Of a stretch of DNA of 19,480 bases, positions 1 through 7,209 are shown in pieces. Location: positions 1 through 19,480 of the forward strand of contig JAJRVC010000618.1 in assembly GCA_024277475.1 (NCBI GenBank). Direction: 5' to 3'. Position 1 is the stretch's first letter. Each line of letters starts with the position of its first letter. The position numbers and the translations under genes were made by a program. Origin of the DNA: Deltaproteobacteria bacterium. GTDB taxonomy: Bacteria > Desulfobacterota > Desulfobacteria > Desulfobacterales > JAFDCJ01. The notes beneath the pieces were generated by a model, which saw only the letters and a list, made by a program, of their open reading frames with translations, ran no database searches and was not told where the DNA came from.

Positions 1-1911
1 ATTATGCAAAGCGTCCAGGGAGAATCGAAGTTTGAGTTGAACCGAATCCCCGAGCGCATCAGGCTGTTGCTTACCGATGTTCTGGCACAGACCAACGTGC
101 GTCGGAAACGCGGACCAGGTTGGGCGCACACCTTTATTTTTTTCGGATTTTTAGCGATACAGCCCCACTCTCTGGAACTGATGATCCGGGGAGTGTTTCC
201 GGGATTTCATGTGGCCCCCCGGATGCCGGGACTTTACGGTGCTTACCTTTTTGTGGCCGACATTCTTGCCTTTCTGGCTCTGATTGGTTTGGGGTATGCC
301 CTTTATCGGCGTCTTTTTCTCAAACCCAAATATTTGACCGATGGCCTCGATGCGCGGCTCATTATCCTTTTCACAGCCGTTATCATCATCACCTTTTATT
401 TAATTAACGCCTTTCTGCTGGTGCCGTTGATTGGCGGCAGCGGATTTGATTATTCGCGCTATTTTACAATTTCAAAGGTTGTTAATTCCATCTTCCAATT
501 AGACGCTCTTGCGCCGGGATCTGCCCGAGTCGGATTTGAAATAGTATACTGGATTCATATCCTGACAATCCTTGGGTTTTTAATTTATATTCCGGACTCC
601 AAACATCTGCACCTGCTGGCCGCGGTTCCCAATATTTTTTTAAAGCCGTTGGAACGTTCCAGGGCGATGCTCGTCACCGACATTGAGAACGAGGAGGCTG
701 AGACATTTGGTTTGGGTAAGATTAGCGATCTGACCTGGAAAAATGTTTTGGATCTATACGCCTGCACCGAGTGCGGCCGGTGCGAGGAACAATGCCCGGC
801 GGACGTAACCGGCAAGCCCCTGTCCCCCAAGCGCGTTATCCATGACAGCAAGGTCGATCTTTTCGATCAGTCCAAAATAATTCTAAGCAAAGACTATGAT
901 TCCGTTTTACCCTTGGTACGTGAGGGATCGCCGGTTTCCGGTGATGTCCTGTGGTCCTGCACCACCTGCCGGGCCTGTGAAGACAGCTGCCCGGTCAATA
1001 TCCAACATCTGGATATCATCCTTGAAGCCCGCAAATACCAGGTGTTGATGGAGTCCAATTTTCCTGCTGAAATGCAGGAAACCTTTACCAATCTTGAAAA
1101 CCAGTCCAATCCCTGGGGGTTTGGCAGTGATTCGCGGGCGAATTGGGCTAGGGGGCTGGATGTCCCCTTGATGGCAGACAACCCGGAAGCTGACATTCTA
1201 TACTATGTGGGCTGCGCCGGTTCTTTTGACGATCGGGGCAAGAAGATTGCCCAGGCCATGGCTCGGGTTCTGAAAAAAGCCGGCGTGAATTTTGCCATTC
1301 TGGGCGAAGAAGAAAGATGCAACGGCGATGTCGCCCGGCGTGCCGGCAACGAATATCTGGCTCAGATGATGATTGCAGAAAATTTGGAGATTTTGAACCA
1401 GTACCAACCCAAAAGGATTCTGGCCACCTATCCCCACTGTTTCAATACCATCAAAAACGAATATCCGCAGTTCGGAGCGAAATATGATGTCGTTCACCAC
1501 AGCGAGTTCATACCGGAGCTGGTTCACCAGGGGCGACTGAAAACCAACGGGATTGCCATCGAAAAATTAACATTTCACGATTCCTGTTATCTGGGACGCT
1601 GGAATGGAATTTTTGATGCACCGCGCAAGCTGTTACGTTCGTTTAACAATGGCAGCAATTTGATCGAAATGAAACGCAGCAAAAGCAACGGGCTCTGCTG
1701 CGGGGCCGGTGGTGCGCGTATGTTCATGGAAGAAACCATCGGAAAAAGGATCAACCATGAGCGTGCACAGGAAGTGATGGCTACCGGAGCGACCCATGTG
1801 GCCGCTGCCTGCCCGTTTTGCATTACCATGCTCACCGATGGTATTGCGGACAACAACGGCAGTGTGGAAGTAAAAGATATCGCTGAAATCATCGACGAAG
1901 CCACTTTATAG
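1..1911 (+). CDS. HdrD-like membrane-anchored iron-sulfur reductase (5' end cut by window)
   Basis: Likely membrane electron-transfer protein passing electrons between a soluble donor (ETF-type) and quinone; that role is inferred from the family. Counting from the first visible ATG (position 4), hydrophobic spans lie near residues 41-60, 80-100, 118-142 and 178-197. His42, His185, His201 and His203 are candidate heme b ligands, as in the nitrate-reductase-gamma-like domain. Two 4Fe-4S motifs follow (Cys254/257/260/264 and Cys319/322/325/329). Then come two CCG-type domains: Cys404, Cys439 and Cys479, then Cys528, Cys565-Cys566, Cys603 and Cys606. In the first CCG domain the second Cys of the usual CC pair is Asn (Cys439-Asn). 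The frame is open to the left edge, and family members have about 50 more residues with another membrane helix, so the true start is almost certainly upstream. The next gene is a DMGDH-like flavoprotein, whose family normally donates electrons to ETF. Confidence 0.88.
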   Translation: MMQSVQGESKFELNRIPERIRLLLTDVLAQTNVRRKRGPGWAHTFIFFGFLAIQPHSLELMIRGVFPGFHVAPRMPGLYGAYLFVADILAFLALIGLGYALYRRLFLKPKYLTDGLDARLIILFTAVIIITFYLINAFLLVPLIGGSGFDYSRYFTISKVVNSIFQLDALAPGSARVGFEIVYWIHILTILGFLIYIPDSKHLHLLAAVPNIFLKPLERSRAMLVTDIENEEAETFGLGKISDLTWKNVLDLYACTECGRCEEQCPADVTGKPLSPKRVIHDSKVDLFDQSKIILSKDYDSVLPLVREGSPVSGDVLWSCTTCRACEDSCPVNIQHLDIILEARKYQVLMESNFPAEMQETFTNLENQSNPWGFGSDSRANWARGLDVPLMADNPEADILYYVGCAGSFDDRGKKIAQAMARVLKKAGVNFAILGEEERCNGDVARRAGNEYLAQMMIAENLEILNQYQPKRILATYPHCFNTIKNEYPQFGAKYDVVHHSEFIPELVHQGRLKTNGIAIEKLTFHDSCYLGRWNGIFDAPRKLLRSFNNGSNLIEMKRSKSNGLCCGAGGARMFMEETIGKRINHERAQEVMATGATHVAAACPFCITMLTDGIADNNGSVEVKDIAEIIDEATL

Positions 1912-1972
1912 CAGGATCTTCTGCTTTGAACTGATCATATAATTTTCGTTTGCCAAACAGAAGACGATGCGA

Positions 1973-2001
1973 TTGAAATAACGAATTCTGCCAGTTATAA
2001 A
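1973..2001 (+). promoter_or_regulatory. Sigma-70-type promoter for the first flavoprotein gene
   Basis: TTGAAA at 1973-1978 and TATAAA at 1996-2001 are separated by exactly 17 bases, each matching the consensus hexamers at five of six positions. Transcription would begin near 2008, giving a short leader of about 20 bases before the ATG at 2029. This suggests the flavoprotein can be transcribed separately from the HdrD-like gene upstream, with which it shares a 117-bp gap. Assigned by eye only. Confidence 0.55.
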
Positions 2002-2028
2002 TTCGATAGATTGAAGAGGGAGAAAATT

Positions 2029-4452
2029 ATGCAAGACAGTGCACAAGTCGTAATTATCGGCGGCGGCATCATTGGCTGCAGCACGGCCTACCATCTGACC
2101 CAAATGGGCTGGAAAGATGTTGTCCTCATCGATAAAGGAGAGTTGACCAGCGGCTCGACCTGGCATGCCGCAGGTCTGGTTGGCCAACTACGTTCCGAGC
2201 GCAACATCACCCGCATGCTGCAATACAGCGTCAGCCTTTACGAAACACTGGAAAAAGAAACCGGTCTTAACACCGGCTGGAAAAAGAGTGGCTGTCTGCA
2301 TCTTGCCAGCACCAAAGAGCGGATGTATGAACTTAAAAAAGGTGCCACCACCGCACGCAGTTTTGGGCTTGAGATGAATATGATAACGCCCCGGGAAGCC
2401 TATGACCTTTGTCCGATTATTTCACTGGACGGTGTCATTGGCGCCGCCTACATGCCGACCGATGGTGAGGCCGATCCTTCCGGCATCACCCAGGCCCTGG
2501 CCCAGGGTGCCCGCAATCGCGGTGCCGTGATTTATCGCAATAATCTGGTAACCGGGTTTGAATTTGACAAAAACCGGGTAACCACCGTTAAAACCCAGGA
2601 AGGCGACATCAACTGTGAAATTTTAGTCAATTGCACCGGTATGTGGGGCTACCAGGTCGGTGAAATGCTGGGGATCAATACGCCGGTGGTGCCCTTTCAG
2701 CACCAATTTGCCGTGACCAACCCCATAAAAGGATTGCCGCCGAATCTGCCGACCATTCGTGACAAAGACAACCTGATCTACTATAAAGAGGAGGTCGGTG
2801 GACTGGTTATGGGAGGATATGAAAGAAACGGTATTCCCTGGGCTGTCGACGGTGTCTCCAACAATTTCAACTCCAATCTGCTCGATGCCGATTTCGACCA
2901 TTTCCTACAACTGGCCGAACCGGCTACCAAACGGACCCCTTGTCTTGAGGAAGCCGGAATCCGGAAACTGGTCAACGGTCCGGAAGGATTTACCCCGGAC
3001 GGCGATGCCATTATGGGTCCGGCCCCGGAACTGGACAATGTGTTTGTAGCGGTAGGGTTCAATGCTTTCGGGATTGCCGCCGGCGGTGGCGCCGGCCGCA
3101 TGATGGCCGAGTGGATCATCGGAGGAGAACCGAGCCTGGACATCTGGCCCCTTGATATTCGCCGCTTCGGCCCCTATCACAAGAGCCGGGCCTATAACGT
3201 CGAACGCACGAAAGAAATTTACGGCAAACATTACACTGTCCACTGGCCCCAGGAGGAACATGATTCGGCCCGCGGTATCAGACGCAGCCCGCTTTATTTC
3301 CCGTTGAAAGAAAAAGGTGCGGTTTATGGCGCCAAATACGGTTGGGAGCGTGCCAACTGGTTTGCACCGGAAGGAGTTGAGCCCAAAGACGACCTTACTT
3401 TTGAAATCCCCAACTGGTTTGAGCATGTAGCTGCCGAGCATACTAATGCACGCGAAAACGTGGTGTTGATTGATCAGTCATCCTTCTGTAAATTCGAAGT
3501 GGCGGGGGCCGGCGCTTTGGCTTTTTTGAACCGGTTGTGTGCCAACCAGATTGACCGGCCCGTCGGAAAGGTTATCTATACCCAGATGTGTAACCAGAGG
3601 GGCACCATTGAGTGTGATTTAACCATTGGGCGGCTGGCTGAAGACCGATTTTATCTGGTAGTGGGCACTGCCTTTGGGTTGCGGGCCTCTTGGTGGATAA
3701 AAAATCACATGCCGGCGGATGGATCTGTTTCCTTTAAGGAAGTGACTTCAGCGTTCGCGGTCATTAACGTCATTGGACCGAAGTCCCGGGAACTCTTGCA
3801 GACACTGACAAATGCAGATATCAGCAGCGAAGGCTTTGCCTTCGGTACATGCAAAAAATTTACAGTTGGACATGCTCCGGTAATGGCTTTTCGCGTGACC
3901 TACGTCGGGGAGCTGGGATATGAACTCTATATCCCGACTGAATTTACCGTTCATGTTTATGAAAGTCTCTGGGAGTCCGGTCAGGATCTTGGCATCAAGA
4001 ATGCGGGCTATCGCACGATCTCATCCATGCATCTGGAAAAAGGTTACGCCGACTGGGGTTCGGAACTGACTCCCGAGTATACTCCCTTCGATGCCGGACT
4101 TGGATTCTGTGTGGCATTGGATAAAGATGACTTTAACGGCAAAAAGGCTTTGGCGAAAATCACAACCGAAGGACCCGGATGGAAACTGTGCTCCTTTACT
4201 TTAGACAGTGAAGAACCCGTGATGCACCAAGGATCCGCCCCCATTATTTTCAAGGGAAAAGTGATAGGTGTAACCACCAGCTCAGGTTACGGCCACACGC
4301 TGAAGAAAAACATCTGCTATGGTTATATCCCGGTGGAAAATGCCGGTAGTGATGATGGTTTCGAGATTGAATTATATAAAAAATTGTACCCGCTCAGGCT
4401 GGAACCCAGTCGAGCCCTGTATGATCCGGAACGTAAAAAGATACTTATGTAA
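2029..4452 (+). CDS. Dimethylglycine/sarcosine dehydrogenase-like flavoprotein (DAO-GcvT), covalent-FAD type
   Basis: Predicted FAD- and folate-dependent N-methyl amine dehydrogenase of 807 residues. The N-terminal DAO domain (about 5-365) has the Rossmann GGGIIG loop at 11-16 and the T-S-G-S-T-W-H-A-A-G motif at 40-49. His46 of that motif is the covalent FAD attachment residue in DMGDH/SARDH relatives. His225 and Tyr251-Tyr252 lie where the family's substrate-side residues occur. A linker domain (about 368-423) leads to a GcvT-like half (about 425-795); Asp530 sits in the segment associated with folate chemistry. Expected reaction: oxidative removal of a methyl group from dimethylglycine, sarcosine or a similar amine, giving methylene-THF and reduced FAD, with ETF as the usual acceptor. 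Start: a TTG at 2011 is in frame, but GAGGGAG at 2016-2022 sits 6 bases before the ATG at 2029. The exact substrate cannot be read from sequence. Confidence 0.87.
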   Translation: MQDSAQVVIIGGGIIGCSTAYHLTQMGWKDVVLIDKGELTSGSTWHAAGLVGQLRSERNITRMLQYSVSLYETLEKETGLNTGWKKSGCLHLASTKERMYELKKGATTARSFGLEMNMITPREAYDLCPIISLDGVIGAAYMPTDGEADPSGITQALAQGARNRGAVIYRNNLVTGFEFDKNRVTTVKTQEGDINCEILVNCTGMWGYQVGEMLGINTPVVPFQHQFAVTNPIKGLPPNLPTIRDKDNLIYYKEEVGGLVMGGYERNGIPWAVDGVSNNFNSNLLDADFDHFLQLAEPATKRTPCLEEAGIRKLVNGPEGFTPDGDAIMGPAPELDNVFVAVGFNAFGIAAGGGAGRMMAEWIIGGEPSLDIWPLDIRRFGPYHKSRAYNVERTKEIYGKHYTVHWPQEEHDSARGIRRSPLYFPLKEKGAVYGAKYGWERANWFAPEGVEPKDDLTFEIPNWFEHVAAEHTNARENVVLIDQSSFCKFEVAGAGALAFLNRLCANQIDRPVGKVIYTQMCNQRGTIECDLTIGRLAEDRFYLVVGTAFGLRASWWIKNHMPADGSVSFKEVTSAFAVINVIGPKSRELLQTLTNADISSEGFAFGTCKKFTVGHAPVMAFRVTYVGELGYELYIPTEFTVHVYESLWESGQDLGIKNAGYRTISSMHLEKGYADWGSELTPEYTPFDAGLGFCVALDKDDFNGKKALAKITTEGPGWKLCSFTLDSEEPVMHQGSAPIIFKGKVIGVTTSSGYGHTLKKNICYGYIPVENAGSDDGFEIELYKKLYPLRLEPSRALYDPERKKILM

Positions 4453-4550
4453 GATTGATGTGGCCGCAAAAAGGCACAAAAAACACAAAAATAAAATTTT
4501 GCACTTAATAATTTCAATAGGTTATAAGATCAAAATTCGAGAATTTTGAC
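4453..4550 (+). repeat. AT-rich dispersed repeat, copy A
   Basis: This copy begins on the base after the flavoprotein stop codon. It shares with copy B (4569-4658) and the inverted copy C (18933-19024) a first block, TTGATRTGGCCGCAAAAAGG followed by CACAAAAA, and a second block, AATTTCAATARGTTATRAGA, separated by a variable A/T-rich middle. It ends in a hairpin and TTGAC. It is clearly more AT-rich than the genes around it. No open reading frame of note is present. Confidence 0.8.
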
Positions 4551-4555
4551 TTTTT
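4530..4555 (+). terminator. Palindrome plus T-run inside repeat copy A, possible weak terminator
   Basis: TCAAAATTC and GAATTTTGA form a perfect 20-bp palindrome at 4530-4549, followed by CTTTTT. Because loops need about 4 bases, the RNA stem would be 8 A/U-rich pairs with a CGAG loop, which is weak for intrinsic termination. Copy B keeps a shortened version (7-bp arms at about 4639-4658). It may end the first flavoprotein transcript or be simply part of the repeat. Confidence 0.35.
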
Positions 4556-4568
4556 ACGAGATTGTCAA

Positions 4569-4658
4569 GATTGATAGGGTCGCAAAAAGGCACAAAAATT
4601 AAATTATATCCTCAAAAATTTCAATAGATTGATGAGATCAAAATTCGAACATTTTGAC
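4569..4658 (+). repeat. AT-rich dispersed repeat, copy B (tandem to A)
   Basis: This is a second, degenerate copy in the same orientation, offset by 116 bases from copy A. It begins GATTGATAGGGTCGCAAAAA, continues GGCACAAAAA, and has the second block AATTTCAATAGATTGATGAG followed by ATCAAAATTCG. The middle section is a few bases shorter than in copy A. Its terminal hairpin keeps TCAAAAT/ATTTTGA arms although the loop has changed, which hints that the pairing matters or is recently inherited. Confidence 0.78.
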
Positions 4659-4679
4659 TATTTTGAAAAATATACCTGT

Positions 4680-4717
4680 GGTACCGGCCAACTCGAGTGC
4701 CCGCTGCAACCGGTACC
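4680..4717 (+). other. Inverted repeat GGTACCGG...CCGGTACC before the second flavoprotein
   Basis: GGTACCGG (4680-4687) and CCGGTACC (4710-4717) form 8-bp GC-rich arms around a 22-base spacer that itself contains the palindrome ACTCGAGT (4691-4698). Each arm also contains the palindrome GGTACC. The structure ends 6 bases before the AGGAG ribosome-binding site at 4724-4728, so it could be an operator or a leader hairpin affecting translation. No regulator gene is in the window and no function is shown. Confidence 0.45.
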
Positions 4718-4735
4718 CCAATCAGGAGCCAAACT

Positions 4736-7168
4736 ATGATTGATCAAGCAAGGGTTGTCGTAATCGGCGGCGGTATCACCGGCTGCCATATCCTTTATCA
4801 TCTGGCCAAAGCCGGCTGGACCGACGTCGTTATGGTTGAAAAAGATGAAATCACCAGCGGTGCAACCTGCATGGCCATGGGATTATTGACCGTGTTTAAC
4901 GCTTCACCGACCATGATGCGTATTCGCAAGTACAGCGCCGAGTTGTATGAAGAGCTCGGCGTTTACGATAAAGTCGGCAGTTTGCGTATGGCCTCCAGCA
5001 AATTGCAGCATCAAACGTTGCAGCGCGATGTCAGCAAGGCCAGGGGAATCGGGCTTGATGTCGGTTTAATTACGCCCCGGGAAGCGCTTGAGATCATGCC
5101 CTGGATGAGTGATAGTGACGTTTACAGTGCCGTCTATATTCCAGAGGACGGGCACCTGGATCCTCATGGTGCAACCTATGCAGTGGCTGATGCGGCCAAG
5201 AAGCTGGGAGCCACCATTCTGACCAAAACCCGGGTGACCGGCATTGAACTATCCTCCCGGGGTGAGGTCAGCGGGGTTAAAACGAATAAGGGCAATATTC
5301 GCACTGAAATCGTTGTCAATGCTGCCGGACTCTGGGGGGCTCAAGTGGCTGCCATGGCCGGGGTAATGATCCCTTCTTCACCGGTTATCCATCAGCACTC
5401 GGGGCTCAGCGCCGTACCGGGCCGCGAAGTGCCGGAAGGAGCCCCTTGCTTTCGGGATACCGATTACCTGATTTACGGGCGGCCTGAACATGGCGGTTTT
5501 CTGGTGGGGGGCTGGGAAGTCAATCCAGTTTCCTGCTGGGAGGACGGCGTGCCTTGGGATCACAGCGCTACAGAATTGCCGTCTGATTTTGATCGTTTTG
5601 AACCACTTTTAGAAAATGCGATCAAACGATTTCCTTTCCTGGCCGAGGCGGGTTTTGAGCGATTGATCGCCCACCCGGATGCATTCACACCGGATGCCAA
5701 TCCGCTCGTGGGACCGTGGCCCGGTTTGAAAGGTTTCTGGCTGGCCTGCGGGATGTCCATGAACGGCTTTGGCGGGGCCGGTGGTATCGGCAAGGCCCTA
5801 ACGCAATGGATTATCGAGGGTGATACCGAGCTTGATTTTTACAGCTATCATGCCTGGCGGTTTGGACGCAACTATCTCGATCCTTACTATGCCGCTTCCT
5901 GTGCCCGTGAATGCTATAAATATTACTATTATACCCGCTATCCCAACGACGAGGACATCGACATGCGGCCTCGTCGTATTAGTCCGTTTCACCATCGGCT
6001 GCAGGATCTGGGTGCGGTTTTCGGTAAAAAGAATGGATGGGAGCGTGTCAATTACATTATGCCGGGAGAGCCCTGGCGCCGGGCCGGCGAAGATCAGCGC
6101 GAATGGGGCGGCTGGGCTAAAGAACCCTACTTTGGGGTGGTCGCCGCCGAGCACCAGGCCATTCGGGAAAGAGTCGGCCTGGTGGATCTGACCTCTTTCG
6201 GAAAGATTGAATTTAAGGGGCCCGGGGCTCTGCCGCTGCTTCAACGGCTGGCGGTCAGCAATATGGACCGGCCGGTGGGCACCGTCATTTACACCCAGTT
6301 CTGTAATGCCGGGGGCGGAATCCTTGCCGATGTAACCGTCACCCGCCTGGCAGACGATCATTTCCGGCTGATTACCGGGTCGGGTTTCATCGATAACGAC
6401 CGGGGTTACATTATTTCTCAGCTGAGGCTGGAGGACCCTCCCGTCGAAATCCGCGATGTGACTGAAAATTATGCCTGTATCGGTCTGTGGGGTCCGAAGG
6501 CGCCTGAGGTACTGGGTGTCGTCAGCGACGATGAGGTTTCCAACGAAGCGCTGCCTTACATGCAGGCCAAATCCATTACGATTAACGGCGTCCAGGTTCT
6601 GGCTCAGCGCATTTCCTATGCAGGTGAAAAAGGATGGGAGTTGTACGCAGCTTTCGACAAGGCCATCGTAGTCTGGGATCGATTGTGGGATGCGGGCCAG
6701 GCGCACGGCATCATCGCTGCCGGGTACAAAGTATTGGGGTCGCTCAGGATAGAAAAAGGTTATCTCTATTACTACAGCGACATCACGACACTGGACAATC
6801 CCTTTGAGGCCGGGCTGGGGTTTACGGTGGACCTTGAAAATGGCGGCGATTTTATCGGCCGTGACGCCCTGCAAAAAATAAAGGGCGGGGGTGTGCTCAA
6901 TAAATTGTGTACCCTTGTCATCGGCGGTGAAGATTGGCTGCCTCTGTACGGTGCCGAGGCGGTCGTCTCAGAGGGTAGGGTGATCACCCGGCTGCGCAGC
7001 AGCGGTTATGGGCATACGGTTGGAAAAAATATCGGCCTGGCCTATTTGCCGCTTGAACTTGCAAAAGAGGGAACTGCCCTCGAGATTGAAATTTTTGGAG
7101 AACCGGTGCCGGCAAGGGTTGCTGCCCGGGTTTTATATGATTCCGCCGGCAAAGAGTTGAAATCGTGA
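4736..7168 (+). CDS. DMGDH/sarcosine dehydrogenase-like flavoprotein paralog lacking the covalent-FAD histidine
   Basis: This 810-residue protein has the same DAO (about 5-365), linker and GcvT (about 425-800) layout as the gene at 2029, with the GGGITG FAD loop at 11-16. At the flavin attachment motif it reads T-S-G-A-T-C-M-A-M-G: Met46 replaces His46 of the paralog and Cys45 replaces Trp45. His219 aligns with His225, but the paralog's second Tyr of Tyr-Tyr is Gly248 here. Asp532 is kept in the GcvT half. FAD is therefore probably non-covalent, and the substrate probably differs; both are inference. A Tyr-rich run lies near 394-402. Start: an in-frame GTG at 4697 is rejected in favour of the ATG at 4736, which has AGGAG at 4724-4728 and aligns residue for residue with the paralog N-terminus. 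Transketolase follows after 41 bases, so the two are likely co-transcribed. Confidence 0.85.
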   Translation: MIDQARVVVIGGGITGCHILYHLAKAGWTDVVMVEKDEITSGATCMAMGLLTVFNASPTMMRIRKYSAELYEELGVYDKVGSLRMASSKLQHQTLQRDVSKARGIGLDVGLITPREALEIMPWMSDSDVYSAVYIPEDGHLDPHGATYAVADAAKKLGATILTKTRVTGIELSSRGEVSGVKTNKGNIRTEIVVNAAGLWGAQVAAMAGVMIPSSPVIHQHSGLSAVPGREVPEGAPCFRDTDYLIYGRPEHGGFLVGGWEVNPVSCWEDGVPWDHSATELPSDFDRFEPLLENAIKRFPFLAEAGFERLIAHPDAFTPDANPLVGPWPGLKGFWLACGMSMNGFGGAGGIGKALTQWIIEGDTELDFYSYHAWRFGRNYLDPYYAASCARECYKYYYYTRYPNDEDIDMRPRRISPFHHRLQDLGAVFGKKNGWERVNYIMPGEPWRRAGEDQREWGGWAKEPYFGVVAAEHQAIRERVGLVDLTSFGKIEFKGPGALPLLQRLAVSNMDRPVGTVIYTQFCNAGGGILADVTVTRLADDHFRLITGSGFIDNDRGYIISQLRLEDPPVEIRDVTENYACIGLWGPKAPEVLGVVSDDEVSNEALPYMQAKSITINGVQVLAQRISYAGEKGWELYAAFDKAIVVWDRLWDAGQAHGIIAAGYKVLGSLRIEKGYLYYYSDITTLDNPFEAGLGFTVDLENGGDFIGRDALQKIKGGGVLNKLCTLVIGGEDWLPLYGAEAVVSEGRVITRLRSSGYGHTVGKNIGLAYLPLELAKEGTALEIEIFGEPVPARVAARVLYDSAGKELKS

Positions 7169-7209
7169 ACGCTTATGCTTTACCAAAGCGATGAAAGGAG
7201 AAATAAGAA

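Noticed and set aside
1917..1964. TCTTCTG...CAGAAGA inverted repeat after the HdrD-like gene
   Set aside because: The stem needs a bulge and a 25-base loop, and no T-run follows, so it was not called a terminator.
4453..4735. CRISPR array in the repeated AT-rich region
   Set aside because: Only two degenerate copies of about 90 bases, no regular short repeats with unique spacers, and no cas genes.
5798..6874. Long open frame on the - strand (about 358 codons) inside the second flavoprotein gene
   Set aside because: It lies entirely antisense to a well-supported coding gene, has no recognisable domain or ribosome-binding site, and is expected by chance in GC-biased codons.
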